Shown piece by piece: positions 9,003 to 17,223 of a DNA stretch of 49,715 nt. Numbering within the stretch: position 1 is the stretch's first letter; each line of letters begins with the position of its first letter. The translations under genes and the position numbers were made by a program. Location of the stretch: positions 1 through 49,715 of the forward strand of contig WQZB01000034.1 of NCBI GenBank assembly GCA_009780955.1, in the 5' to 3' direction. The notes under the pieces are model-generated. The model did no database searches and was not told the origin of the DNA. It was given only the letters and a program-made list of their open reading frames with translations. Source of the DNA: Polyangiaceae bacterium. GTDB taxonomy: Bacteria > Myxococcota_A > Polyangia > Polyangiales > Polyangiaceae.

Positions 9003-9041
9003 CGTAGGGCCGCAGTATGCTGCGGCCCCTACGGATGCGTT
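9003..9041. repeat. REP-like palindrome, copy A
   Basis: An imperfect hairpin (arms CGTAGGGCCGCA and TGCGGCCCCTACG, one bulged C) followed by GATGCGTT. It shares the arms and the trailing ATGCGTT with copies at 13641 and 23813. It lies between two minus-strand genes. Confidence 0.6.
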
Positions 9042-9061
9042 CGCCAACGATGAAATCGCAG

Positions 9062-9076
9062 CAAATCGAAAGCGGG
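9062..9076. repeat. CCGCTTTC-family 3'-end motif
   Basis: The plus-strand sequence CAAATCGAAAGCGG shares 14 identical bases with the right arm of the 123-bp element at 25020-25142. It abuts the stop codon (9077-9079) of the minus-strand gene. Confidence 0.5.
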
Positions 9077-9754
9077 TTAGAATACGATGCGCGAAGCGAT
9101 CATCGCGCTCCACAGCTTGGTTGCAGGCAAATCATCCGCGTCGCGCTCATCACGGATGAAAAGCGTTCCGCCGATTTCGCATGCAATCTGCCAAGAGGCC
9201 ATAAGCTGCATCTCGACCCCGCCGCCGACTTGGGCTGCGATTTCGGTGGAGTGTGGTGTTCGCGGCAAGATGTTGGAGTCTGTGCGCCATTGGCCTGCAC
9301 CGATTTGCAAAAAAGGTGTAACGCGTGCGTTGCTGAGGCGCACGCGCGTCAGCACCATGCGCGTGGACGCGGTGAGCCGCATCGCATCGACAAGGCTGAT
9401 GCGATCGCCCGCGATGCGAAAGGCTGTGCCCCAGTCGCGCGCCACGAATGACACACGTGGCGCGACGCCAAACCACGCATTGCCTGCGGTTTGAATAAAT
9501 GGCTGAAAAGTGCGGTCGTTTTGCAGTGGCGTGGATTGCCCCTGTTGCGCATTGGGGCGCTCACGACCGCCGCGTACGTAGTTGTCGAGTTGAATAAGCA
9601 GCCTGCCCCAGTCGACGGTTGCATGGGATGAATCGGCTCGCGCGTTCAAGGCCGGCGTGGTTGCGGCAGCGACGATTCCAGCAAAAATTAGTGCGCGCAG
9701 CAGCCGCCTGCTTCTGCCCGGCTGCGCGTCAAAGCGAAAGCTAAGTTTTATCAT
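9077..9754 (-). CDS. Exported outer-membrane-barrel-like protein, unknown function
   Basis: 225 residues with an N-terminal signal peptide: basic start, hydrophobic stretch LLRALIFAGIVAAATTPALN, and likely cleavage after ARA (~41). The mature part has alternating polar/hydrophobic strands (VAPRVSFVARD, IAAQVGGGVEMQLM, IACEIGGTLF) and ends in Phe (ASRIVF), as in outer-membrane beta-barrels of ~8 strands. I cannot place it in a named family. A hairpin at 9764-9787 covers the Shine-Dalgarno sequence. Downstream are a repeat motif and palindrome copy A. Confidence 0.65.
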   Translation of the reverse strand: MIKLSFRFDAQPGRSRRLLRALIFAGIVAAATTPALNARADSSHATVDWGRLLIQLDNYVRGGRERPNAQQGQSTPLQNDRTFQPFIQTAGNAWFGVAPRVSFVARDWGTAFRIAGDRISLVDAMRLTASTRMVLTRVRLSNARVTPFLQIGAGQWRTDSNILPRTPHSTEIAAQVGGGVEMQLMASWQIACEIGGTLFIRDERDADDLPATKLWSAMIASRIVF

Positions 9755-9763
9755 TCGTTTTAT

Positions 9764-9787
9764 AAACTCCTATCGGTCGAGGAGTTT
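9764..9787 (-). promoter_or_regulatory. Hairpin sequestering the ribosome binding site
   Basis: On the minus strand, AAACTCCT and AGGAGTTT form a perfect 8-bp stem around an 8-nt loop. The right arm contains the AGGAG Shine-Dalgarno sequence, 12 nt before ATG 9754. This is the layout of a translational switch such as an RNA thermometer. Function is inferred. Confidence 0.45.
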
Positions 9788-9834
9788 GTGCGCGAGCGCG
9801 TGCGGAAACTTGCGTAAGTCCTTCTGCGCCTGCG

Positions 9835-9873
9835 ACTGACACGTCAGTTATGGGAGTCATCTTTCCATGACTC
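9835..9873. other. Two short hairpins downstream of asnS
   Basis: ACTGAC-AC-GTCAGT (9835-9848) and GAGTCAT-6 nt-ATGACTC (9854-9873) are perfect inverted repeats in the 277-bp gap after asnS (which ends at 10032 on the minus strand). No T-tract follows, so intrinsic termination is uncertain. I see no gene in this gap. Confidence 0.35.
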
Positions 9874-10031
9874 AATCGAGCAATCGTAATGCCGGTTGCA
9901 TCCCGTCGCAGCGATCGCTAAGGCAACTCTCCAATAGCGCCTGCGCTCGAGCGCCAATGAGCCATTGGCCAGGATCAACGGATCCATCCCAGTCACTGTC
10001 GTGGTGGGTGCGGAATTGGGTTACAGCGTCG

Positions 10032-11339
10032 TTACGGTGTAAGCCGGTGGAGCATTCGCGGGAACGGGATGGTTTCGCGCACGTGCGAAAGGCCGCACAG
10101 CCACGCCACAGTGCGCTCGATGCCGAGGCCGAAACCGGCGTGCGGAAAGGATCCGTAGCGGCGCAGATCGAGATACCACTCAAAGGCTTCTTTGGGCAGC
10201 TTCTGCGCGGCAAGCGCGCTTTCGAGCCGCTCCAGATCGTCTTCGCGCTGCCCGCCGCCCACAATTTCGCCGTAACCTTCGGGAGCAAGGATATCCATAT
10301 TGAGTGCGAGGTCGGGTACTGCTTTGTCGTGCGCGAAGTAAAATGCCTTTAAGGATGCTCTATACCGATGCACGATGACAGGGCGATCGAACTTGCTTGA
10401 AATGACGGTTTCTTCGTCGCCGCCGAAATCGTCGCCGACCTTTGCCTCTGGGTGGCCATTGTCTTGCAAGATTTGAATGGCCTCATCGTAGGTAATGCGG
10501 GGGAAGGGAGGCGTAACACGTTCTAGATTTTTCGTGTCACGCTCGAGAATTTTGAATTCCGTTTGACGCGTTTCGAGAACACGAGCGACCACATAGGAAA
10601 GAAAATCTTCGGCGAGGTTCATGTCGCCTTCGAGATCCAAGAAAGCAACCTCGGGCTCGACCATCCAAAACTCGGCCAGATGGCGGCGTGTTTTGGACTT
10701 CTCCGCGCGAAACGTCGGCCCAAAGCAATAAACTTTGCCCAATGCAGCCGCCGCTGCCTCCATGTAAAGCTGACCGGATTGCGCGAGGTATGCCGGCTGG
10801 CCGTGGTAGTCGGTTTCGAACAGCGTGGATGTGCCTTCGCACGCGCTTGGTGTGAAAATAGGCGCGTCGATGAGCGTGAACTCGTGGCTATCAAAATAGT
10901 CGCGCACGGCTTTGATGATGGCATGGCGCACGCGCATGATGGCCACTTGCCTTTTCGAACGAAGCCATAGATGCCGGTTATCCATCAAGAAATCCGTGCC
11001 GTGCTCTTTCGGAGAAATTGGGTATTCGCGCACGGGAGCCGCAATCACCTTTAGGTTTTTTACCTGAAGCTCGTATTGGCCTTTGATTTTGCCGTGTTCT
11101 TTGACAATGCCAGAAACTTCGAGGCTGGTTTCTTGCTGAATGTGGTCGGCCGCAGCAAAAAGCTCGGTTGGCACATCGCCTTTGAAAACCACGGCCTGAA
11201 CCATGCCGCTGCCGTCGCGCACTTCGAGAAAATGCAATTTGCCGCTCGATCGCTTGTTGTACAGCCACCCGCGAAGGGTTACTTCGCGGCCAACATGATC
11301 GGACAGATGAGCAATGGGCACGCTCTGGTGGCTTGTCAT
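10032..11339 (-). CDS. asnS: Asparaginyl-tRNA synthetase
   Basis: A class II aminoacyl-tRNA synthetase of 435 residues that charges tRNA-Asn in the cytoplasm. An N-terminal OB-fold anticodon-binding domain (~1-105, [21 protein letters not shown]) precedes the catalytic core. Motif 2 is seen in [19 protein letters not shown] and motif 3 in [15 protein letters not shown] near the C-terminus, which ends [12 protein letters not shown] as is usual for Asn[19 protein letters not shown] wording ([15 protein letters not shown]) separates it from AspRS. ATG 11351 is an alternative start; 11339 gives the canonical N-terminus. It lies 35 bp downstream of a zinc-ribbon mini-gene. Confidence 0.95.
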   Translation of the reverse strand: MTSHQSVPIAHLSDHVGREVTLRGWLYNKRSSGKLHFLEVRDGSGMVQAVVFKGDVPTELFAAADHIQQETSLEVSGIVKEHGKIKGQYELQVKNLKVIAAPVREYPISPKEHGTDFLMDNRHLWLRSKRQVAIMRVRHAIIKAVRDYFDSHEFTLIDAPIFTPSACEGTSTLFETDYHGQPAYLAQSGQLYMEAAAAALGKVYCFGPTFRAEKSKTRRHLAEFWMVEPEVAFLDLEGDMNLAEDFLSYVVARVLETRQTEFKILERDTKNLERVTPPFPRITYDEAIQILQDNGHPEAKVGDDFGGDEETVISSKFDRPVIVHRYRASLKAFYFAHDKAVPDLALNMDILAPEGYGEIVGGGQREDDLERLESALAAQKLPKEAFEWYLDLRRYGSFPHAGFGLGIERTVAWLCGLSHVRETIPFPRMLHRLTP

Positions 11340-11374
11340 GGCATGTTGCAATTATCACGTCGTGCAATCGCGCC

Positions 11375-11542
11375 CTAAAAAAGCGCTTTGACGAGTGGCA
11401 CGTCGTGACCCCGTGGGCACCGCGCGCGCATCTCGCGCTCGGCCTTTTCGAAGGGTACGCGTACGACCTCGCCGCACTCGGGGCACTTTACTTCGACGAG
11501 ATCTTTGTCGCTGCTGCTATTCTCGGGCATAAGCGGCAGCAT
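11375..11542 (-). CDS. Zinc-ribbon mini-protein, 55 aa
   Basis: A short reading frame encoding 55 residues with two metal-binding half-sites, VKCPECGEVV and RCPRGHDV (Cys-X2-Cys and Cys-X3-His), separated by an Arg/Glu-rich helix. This is a zinc-ribbon/zinc-finger pattern seen in small nucleic-acid- or protein-binding adaptors. MPENSSSD at 11530 is an alternative start; AGAG lies a few bases upstream of 11542. It sits 35 bp upstream of asnS on the same strand, so the two may share a transcript. Coding potential is supported by the ordered Cys/His pattern and charged composition; function is unknown. Confidence 0.6.
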   Translation of the reverse strand: MLPLMPENSSSDKDLVEVKCPECGEVVRVPFEKAEREMRARCPRGHDVPLVKALF

Positions 11543-11560
11543 CAGACATTCTCTGACGTT

Positions 11561-11765
11561 CGGCTAGTGCCGCTCGGCACAAGTTCCACTGGATTTGAGA
11601 GAGACCATGACCTTGATGCGGAATAGACCAGCGGCACTAGGAGAAGCCGCGGGAGCGGCTTCGGGGGTCTGGGGGCGGAGCCCCCAAAAAAAGACTAGTG
11701 CCGTTCGTGCGCTGCGAAGCAGCGCGTTCGGCTATATTAGCCGAACTTCTGCCGAACGGCGCTAA
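11561..11765. repeat. Hairpin-rich intergenic island
   Basis: Contains the inverted pair CTAGTGCCGC/GCGGCACTAG (11564-11573 and 11631-11640), a perfect 8-bp hairpin GAAGCCGC-GGGA-GCGGCTTC (11643-11662), GGGGGC-GGA-GCCCCC (11671-11685), a third CTAGTGCCG(T)TCG copy (11695-11707), and a perfect 9-bp hairpin GTTCGGCTA-TAT-TAGCCGAAC (11726-11746). CTAGTGCCGTTCG recurs at 37299-37311 near polA. This could be a structured RNA or a degenerate repeat cluster. Confidence 0.5.
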
Positions 11766-11811
11766 GAGGTTGGTAGGATGCCGTTATTGTTTCTTTTCCC
11801 GCACCTCTAAC

Positions 11812-13593
11812 ATGTTGGTCGTCGACTTTTACAAGCTCCCGCGCGCCATTCAAGACCGGTTCGTTGGATCGGTCATGAGCGGCTTTCCGCCAGCCCCGCT
11901 GCTTGCCCGCAAAAGCGCCGTGCAAACCAAGGCTCCGTGGGTTGCCTTGTCGGTCGTTTCGCTGCTTGCCCTCGTTGGCACCACAGCAATTGGATACGGT
12001 GAGTTTCACAGCACTCTGTCGATCCATTCGTGGCGTGTTTTTTTTGCCGTCTATGCCGTGCTGGTTTTTGGTGTTGCGTTTGGGCTCGTGCAGGTGTGGA
12101 CGCGGCGGGTACGCGAGCGTGGGCTGCCGTTTGCCGCTGGCGTGTATTTGTTTCCTGCCTGCCTCATCGACGCGCAGAGTGATTGCTTTCGTATTTACGA
12201 CACTACGGATGCATCTGTGAAGGCAAAGGGTAGCCACGTTCGCGTTTCATTCGAAAGCGGCAGTTCATTTTCATTTGTCGTGGCCAATGCGAATGATGCG
12301 GAGGCCACGGCGACGGGCGTGTGGGCGGCGCGCGAACGCGCAATGCAGGCGCGGGCAAGCGAAGATCCGAAAGAGCTCGTCGCGGTCGATCCGCTGCATA
12401 ACCCGCGCTTTTCGAGCCCTGTTGGGCCGCGCGAGCCGTACCAAGTGCAGATGCCGCTGTGGAAAAAGTACGGCGTGGTGGCGGCAGGTATCGTGGCCAT
12501 CGTGGTTGCGCCGTTGCTTTTAGTTTCGCGTAACCGTGGCAGCGACAATGCCATGTATGTACGGGCAACGAAAGCGAATGATGTCGCTTCCTACCGCTTG
12601 TATCTTGAGCATGGTCGCGTGCACACGGTCCAAGTCGACGAATACGACTTGCCGCATGCCGAGCTTCGCGATGCCGCCGCCGCGGGGACGGTGGACGCGC
12701 TTATCGCGTTCAGGGCGACGCACCCAGTAACCAAGACCCAAAGTGAGCTCGCCGCCAAGATCCAAAGTGAGCTCGCCGTCGAAATTAGGACGGCGATGCT
12801 TGCGGCACTTGAAAGTGCGAGGGCGAAGGGAACGCTTGCGGCGCTCAACGAATTTGCCCATCGCTACCCTGACCACGGCATCGATCGCGAGCTTGGCGAA
12901 GCGATACATGCAGTATACATTCGAGAGTTCGAGGCTTTCAAGAAGGCCGCGCCCTCGAATGACAAAAACGTGGTGCCATTCATCGAGCGACTCTTCGCGT
13001 GGGCCGAAAAGCATGGTGCCCGCGTCGAGATCCGTTTCCGGCGCAGGAAAAGTGAGTCGCTCGGTCGCGCCGATGCCTTTGTTTCCCGAACGCCATCGTT
13101 TGCGGGCGAGGTCTCGTACCCATCGCAGTACTTCGACGAAAAGCACTCGGCCAAGCGCGAAGAGGTCCTCGGCAAAATACTCGCGTCGCGCTTCGAAAAG
13201 GGCTTGTCCGAAGAGATTTTCGACTTCCTGCAGGGTGCCGTTGTTCCCACTGATGTAGAAATGCTGCCCGAAGTCAAAGTGCCGACGCTCTTCGTCACGC
13301 ACGCAGCGGAGTGGTCAGGTCACACGTACACAACGCAGAAGCCGCGAGGCACGTACGTTAGTATTATCTTTCCGTTCGACGCGCAGTTTGTGATTCCGGG
13401 CGGCGCCAAGCCACTTAAATTTAGATCCGATGTTTTTAGGGCTGCAGCCATTGGTCAGCTAAAAGACAACAACACGCTTCGACCCGGCTCTGCGGAGGAA
13501 AAGGTGTACGGCACCATGGGCAACGAGGCGTTCGACCAGTTCGGCAGGAAATTCCTCGAGCGTTTCTTTCCAGACGCCAGCCAGACTCCGTAA
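11812..13593 (+). CDS. Multi-domain membrane protein, unknown
   Basis: A 593-residue protein that I do not recognise. ATG 11812 (MLVVDFYKLPRAIQDRF) is preferred over a longer frame that runs through the hairpin island. Two hydrophobic segments lie near residues 40-60 and 70-90, a soluble stretch follows, and a third segment (~225-245, YGVVAAGIVAIVVAPLLLV) comes before a large hydrophilic C-terminal half rich in Ala/Glu helices. A 21-bp internal duplication gives the repeated QSELAAK-IQSELAVEI. The C-terminal part (e.g. GTYVSIIFPFDAQFVIPGG) looks like a folded beta-containing domain. It is probably lineage-specific; no enzyme motif was seen. Confidence 0.7.
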   Translation: MLVVDFYKLPRAIQDRFVGSVMSGFPPAPLLARKSAVQTKAPWVALSVVSLLALVGTTAIGYGEFHSTLSIHSWRVFFAVYAVLVFGVAFGLVQVWTRRVRERGLPFAAGVYLFPACLIDAQSDCFRIYDTTDASVKAKGSHVRVSFESGSSFSFVVANANDAEATATGVWAARERAMQARASEDPKELVAVDPLHNPRFSSPVGPREPYQVQMPLWKKYGVVAAGIVAIVVAPLLLVSRNRGSDNAMYVRATKANDVASYRLYLEHGRVHTVQVDEYDLPHAELRDAAAAGTVDALIAFRATHPVTKTQSELAAKIQSELAVEIRTAMLAALESARAKGTLAALNEFAHRYPDHGIDRELGEAIHAVYIREFEAFKKAAPSNDKNVVPFIERLFAWAEKHGARVEIRFRRRKSESLGRADAFVSRTPSFAGEVSYPSQYFDEKHSAKREEVLGKILASRFEKGLSEEIFDFLQGAVVPTDVEMLPEVKVPTLFVTHAAEWSGHTYTTQKPRGTYVSIIFPFDAQFVIPGGAKPLKFRSDVFRAAAIGQLKDNNTLRPGSAEEKVYGTMGNEAFDQFGRKFLERFFPDASQTP

Positions 13594-13625
13594 CTGCATA
13601 TAGAGACTTCGACAACAATCTGCGA

Positions 13626-14861
13626 CTAGCGGGCGGTGCGCGTAGGGGCGTATGGCCATACGCCCCTACGAATATGCGTTGCTGCCATTAGCCCAGCCCC
13701 CAATCGAATTTGGGTGAAAAGCGAAAGCGGCTCGCCGCAATACCATTTGAGCGCCGCGGCGCGGCCATAAGGCGAGCGCACAAGGTAGCGGCGCGCGACA
13801 ACACCGACAGTACCGATAGCGCCGTAAACAAAACGCGTTAGCGCTGCACTTTGAAGCATGTGCCGCCCAATGCACGACGACAAAACATCGCGCGAGTAGA
13901 CTTCGAAGCGCGCGGAGCTGCCCGTGCGCACGGCACGTGCGATGTGACGAGCGGCAATCTTTGCCATGACAATCGCCGGGGCAATTCCCTCGCCGGTCGC
14001 GCGATTGATTCCAGCAGCCTCGCCAACGAGAATTGCGCCATCGATAGCGAGGACCGAGGATCGAACGAAAGGCCGCGTGCTGAATGCTTTGAGCTTCACA
14101 TGCGCGATGTCGATTCCACGCTGATCGAGCGCGCGCGCAAGCGACGCCTTGACCGCACGATTGCTTGAAAGATTGGCGTGATAAATACCGCGGCTAACGA
14201 GTGGTACCATGCCGCCTTGGGCTGTCGGGAAATCCCAATAGTAGCCTTGTATGCCATCGCCCACCACGCGCAGATCGAACTCGGCAAGTTTGCGCCCCGC
14301 CGCGATGTCACTTGGAACCTCGGGCGACTCGAGAACGTAGAGATGTCCTTTTCGCGCGCTTTCGCGTAGCCCCAGAAGCTTGCGCGAAGTGCTGCCGGAT
14401 CCATCGCAAATGGCGACAAAGCGCGATTGAACGGCGCCCGAGGCCGTCATGAGCCGATAGCCATCGGCAATGCGCGCAATGCCCGTTACGCCATCGCCGT
14501 CACGAACAACCACGCCGTCGTGCCTCGCAGTCTCGAGCAACCATGCATCGAACTCGCGGCGACAGACAACGATGCCCATGGGTGCAAGCGTTTCACCAGC
14601 GCCGCTCTCGGCAATCACACGCGCGCCAGCAAGCGTCACCCGCGGGACATCAACGGCGATCCCCATGGCTTCGAGAGTGCCAATGCCAAGCGGGCTGATG
14701 GCCCCAGCGCACGGCTTGTCGCGAGGAAAGCGCGCTTTGTCGAGCACGACGATGCGATTGGGCGCAATGCCCTCGGCGCGCACCAAATGCAGGGCAGTGC
14801 TCGCACCTGCCGGGCCACCGCCAATGATCGCAACATCGTAGTCGAAGGATCTACCTTTCAC
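13626..14861 (-). CDS. FAD-dependent oxidoreductase, geranylgeranyl-reductase-like
   Basis: 411 residues. The N-terminal dinucleotide-binding motif DVAIIGGGPAGASTALHL (~9-26) is followed by LDKARFPRDKPCAGAISP, the fingerprint of the geranylgeranyl reductase/halogenase-like flavoprotein group, and a later GEAAGINRATGEGIAPA that contacts FAD. These enzymes reduce or hydroxylate lipid or isoprenoid substrates; the substrate is not deducible here. Its start overlaps the DUF4911 stop by 4 bp. The last ~12 residues (IRRGVWPYAPT) are encoded by the REP-like palindrome at 13641-13670, implying that the repeat inserted into the 3' end of the gene. Confidence 0.8.
   Translation of the reverse strand: MKGRSFDYDVAIIGGGPAGASTALHLVRAEGIAPNRIVVLDKARFPRDKPCAGAISPLGIGTLEAMGIAVDVPRVTLAGARVIAESGAGETLAPMGIVVCRREFDAWLLETARHDGVVVRDGDGVTGIARIADGYRLMTASGAVQSRFVAICDGSGSTSRKLLGLRESARKGHLYVLESPEVPSDIAAGRKLAEFDLRVVGDGIQGYYWDFPTAQGGMVPLVSRGIYHANLSSNRAVKASLARALDQRGIDIAHVKLKAFSTRPFVRSSVLAIDGAILVGEAAGINRATGEGIAPAIVMAKIAARHIARAVRTGSSARFEVYSRDVLSSCIGRHMLQSAALTRFVYGAIGTVGVVARRYLVRSPYGRAAALKWYCGEPLSLFTQIRLGAGLMAATHIRRGVWPYAPTRTAR
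13641..13680. repeat. REP-like palindrome, copy B
   Basis: A perfect 30-bp palindrome (15-bp arms, CGTAGGGGCGTATGG and its complement) followed by AATATGCGTT. It lies inside the 3' end of the oxidoreductase gene and next to the convergent gene's stop. Confidence 0.75.
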
Positions 14862-15130
14862 GTCTGCGCAGGCTCCGTAGATGTACTCTGCACGATACCG
14901 TCAAAGTCTCTCGCGAGGTCGAGAGCAAGCTCGTCGAGCTCGCGAGAGCGATCGGCAGGTGCGGCGAGTGTCAGGTCGCCGCCGCCCTCGGCAAAAACTT
15001 GGGCAACGCCCTCGTGGGCTTCCACGATACCTTTGAGAAACGCAACGTCTTTCGCGCGCACGATGAGCCTTCTTACCACCATGCCGTCCCCAACGAGTGG
15101 CCTGACCGGCGTTCTTGCCACGACGTTCAC
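14858..15130 (-). CDS. DUF4911-like small protein
   Basis: A 90-residue cytoplasmic protein. The core VVRRLIVRAKDVAFLKGIVEAHEG, followed by a GGDLTLAAP strand and a Leu/Asp-rich helix, matches my recollection of DUF4911, a short family often found beside metabolic genes in Myxococcota and Deltaproteobacteria. No catalytic motif is present. It overlaps the downstream flavoprotein by 4 bp and starts 6 bp after the SDR gene, so it belongs to that operon and may be an accessory subunit. Confidence 0.65.
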   Translation of the reverse strand: MNVVARTPVRPLVGDGMVVRRLIVRAKDVAFLKGIVEAHEGVAQVFAEGGGDLTLAAPADRSRELDELALDLARDFDGIVQSTSTEPAQT

Positions 15131-15136
15131 CGACCT

Positions 15137-16255
15137 TCACGCAGAAGGGTTAGCCACTTCGTCGGAGTCGCCGCGCGCACGCTTGTCGCGCAAGCGATGC
15201 TGCACGAACTCAACGAGCCGCTCTACGTAGCTTTCGAAGGGCGGGCACCGTACCTCGGTGTCGGCAAGAAGCTCGGTCGTGTTCGTAAAATTGTATGTTA
15301 CATGTGTCATGAGCGCATCGACGAATGCGTGCGGACTTTTCGCAAGTCGCTCGATTCCTGGCACCCGCAAAAGGGCATTGGTGAGATTCGGGGGGAAAAA
15401 GCTGTGCGGCGTGCGCCTGCCACAGGCCGCAGCAACGAGCTCGAAAACTCGTTTGACGGTCAAGGGAGACGAATCGCCAATGTGGAACGTGCGCCCAGGC
15501 GCGCGCGGATCACGACCAATGGCCCGCGTTGCACGCACGACGTAGTCGACGGGCACGAGGTAAAGCGGAGTTTCGGCACGTCCGGGCAACGCAATGGGAA
15601 AGTCGGGAGGTGAAGTCACGATGAGCGAGATAAGGAAATACGGACCCTCGAAGCGGTCTATCTCGCCAGTTTGTGAATCCCCAACAACAATCGTGTGACG
15701 CACCACGCAGATGGGGATCTTGGGCATGGCCGCGCGCATCATTTTCTCGCTGCGCGCAAGCGATTCTTCGACACAATTATGGAAATTTTGACCTTTCTCG
15801 AGCTCCTCTTCGAGCACAATTCCTCGACGGTCTCCCGAAACGTGGGCGCTCGAATGAAAGACAAGGTTTTGAATCCCCCGACACGCAGCGCCAAACTCGA
15901 GAATCTCACGCGCGCCGCCAAGGTTCACGTGCTCGACATGCTTCTTGTCAGCGCCCACGTCGGTGATTTGGGCCATGTGATGGATACGATCGATTTCGCC
16001 GGCAAGTGCTTTGAACTCGACTCCCGAGAGCCCAAGATCGATCGCGGCGGCATCTCCTTCAATGAGGTTCACGCGCGCCTGCTCGTTTTGCGACAGGGCA
16101 CAATACGCCTCTTTTGCTTCGGCTTCGAACTTCGGGGGAACAATCGCGTGCACGAAGGTAGTTGGCGAACGCACAAGCTCGGTGCACATCTTTCGCGCGA
16201 TGAAAGAAGGGAAACCGGTGAGCAGCACAACCTCGTTGTAACCGGGGCGCGTCAT
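15137..16255 (-). CDS. SDR-type NAD(P)-dependent reductase
   Basis: A 372-residue extended short-chain dehydrogenase. VVLLTGFPSFIARKM at residues 9-23 is a Rossmann start in the style of thioester-reductase/male-sterility domains (TGFP/ATGFLG). HMAQITDVGADKKHVEHVNLGGAREIL carries the typical NxxGT-like segment, and LVFHSSAHVSG has the catalytic Ser region. The catalytic Tyr-X3-Lys is not clearly visible at the expected place (VEESLARSEKMM), which is odd. The family reduces acyl thioesters or epimerises sugars. It is the first gene of the SDR-DUF4911-flavoprotein operon, so a lipid-modifying role is a reasonable inference. Confidence 0.75.
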   Translation of the reverse strand: MTRPGYNEVVLLTGFPSFIARKMCTELVRSPTTFVHAIVPPKFEAEAKEAYCALSQNEQARVNLIEGDAAAIDLGLSGVEFKALAGEIDRIHHMAQITDVGADKKHVEHVNLGGAREILEFGAACRGIQNLVFHSSAHVSGDRRGIVLEEELEKGQNFHNCVEESLARSEKMMRAAMPKIPICVVRHTIVVGDSQTGEIDRFEGPYFLISLIVTSPPDFPIALPGRAETPLYLVPVDYVVRATRAIGRDPRAPGRTFHIGDSSPLTVKRVFELVAAACGRRTPHSFFPPNLTNALLRVPGIERLAKSPHAFVDALMTHVTYNFTNTTELLADTEVRCPPFESYVERLVEFVQHRLRDKRARGDSDEVANPSA

Positions 16256-16497
16256 GAAGACCGCAGGCTATCGCCTCTTGCCCCGCAACGCGACCCTTCG
16301 AGAGCATGGCGCTTGCGGTATCGATCCGGATTGAAAGTTATCCATGATTGGTAAAAAGAAGATCCAGGGAACCGCGCGCGACAGAAACTCAGTAACCGGC
16401 ATACTCTCACTCCGAGTAGCCATGACCGGCGGGTGACATAAAACTGCTCGTAACTATAACTGGTAGACTTCTTGCACCGTATGGCAGCGTGTGATCT

Positions 16498-17223
16498 ATG
16501 GATTGTGACGCCCAGAAGCTCTCACGATACGGCTCCAAGTTGCATGCGATGGTCGTCACGAGGCGCGGTGCAAGCGCTCCCGAGTACGCCCTGCTCCTCG
16601 TGGGTATCTTGCTGGTTGTAACCGTCGGGTTAAAAGCTCTCGGTGGCACCCTGAATAAGGCTATTGGCAATGCCAGCGGCGCGCTCGGAAGTTCTGAGAG
16701 CAACAGCCCGCCCGGAAGTTCTAAGTCTGCCAACACGGAGTCTGCGGGTCAGTCAGACCAGCAGGCAGCCCAGGCAACTGGGGCGACTCCGGCGAGCACG
16801 GAATCTGCCAGCGCAGCTTCTGCGAGCCAGCCAAACAAGCGGGTAGCCCAGGCAACCGGGGCGACTCCCGCGAGCAAGTCAGACCTGCGGGCAGCCCAGG
16901 CAACCGGGGCGACTCCCGCGAGCAAGTCAGACCTGCGGGCAGCCCAGGCGACCGGGGCGACTCCCGCAAGCAAGTCAGACCTGCGGACAGCCCAGGCAAC
17001 CGGGGCGACTCCGGCGAGCAAGTCAGACCTGCGGACAGCCCAGGCGACCGGGGCGACTCCTGCAGGCAGCGACAGCGACATAACTCTTGTTTCAGGGCAA
17101 ACCCCCTTACCATCAAAACCAGCGTGGAGCCGTCATGCTGCTGGGGGGTTCATCATGGCGTGTTTTTTGGCTGTCGCACTCTGGTACGTCATTCAAGAAT
17201 ACGCGCGGCGCAAGCGCTCCTGA
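16498..17223 (+). CDS. Flp-pilin-like protein with 16-residue repeats
   Basis: 241 residues. RRGASAPEYALLL followed by a 20-residue hydrophobic helix (residues 22-45) matches a type IVb Flp prepilin: cleavage after Gly24 would leave Glu at +5 and Tyr at +6. Ordinary Flp pilins end ~20 residues later. Here a Ser/Ala-rich spacer follows, then nearly five tandem copies of a 16-residue unit (AQATGATPASKSDLR-type, residues ~115-190), then a second hydrophobic segment (GGFIMACFLAVALWYVI, ~216-232) and a basic end. ATG 16549 would give a seven-residue leader typical of Flp. The two membrane segments joined by a repeat make it unlike a normal pilin. The 3' end overlaps a duplicated pilin fragment in another frame. 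Confidence 0.65.
   Translation: MDCDAQKLSRYGSKLHAMVVTRRGASAPEYALLLVGILLVVTVGLKALGGTLNKAIGNASGALGSSESNSPPGSSKSANTESAGQSDQQAAQATGATPASTESASAASASQPNKRVAQATGATPASKSDLRAAQATGATPASKSDLRAAQATGATPASKSDLRTAQATGATPASKSDLRTAQATGATPAGSDSDITLVSGQTPLPSKPAWSRHAAGGFIMACFLAVALWYVIQEYARRKRS
16840..17067. repeat. 48-bp in-frame tandem repeat array
   Basis: About 4.75 copies of a 48-bp unit encoding (R)(A/T/V)AQATGATPASKSDL; a partial extra copy lies at 16762-16797. Copies differ by few bases, suggesting recent expansion. Confidence 0.85.

Noticed and set aside
11671..11692. Intrinsic terminator (GC stem plus A7)
   Set aside because: On the plus strand the stem is followed by A's, and on the minus strand the T's precede the stem, so neither orientation gives a stem followed by a T-tract.
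16840..17067. CRISPR-like repeat array
   Set aside because: The units are contiguous, in frame and without spacers; this is a protein repeat.
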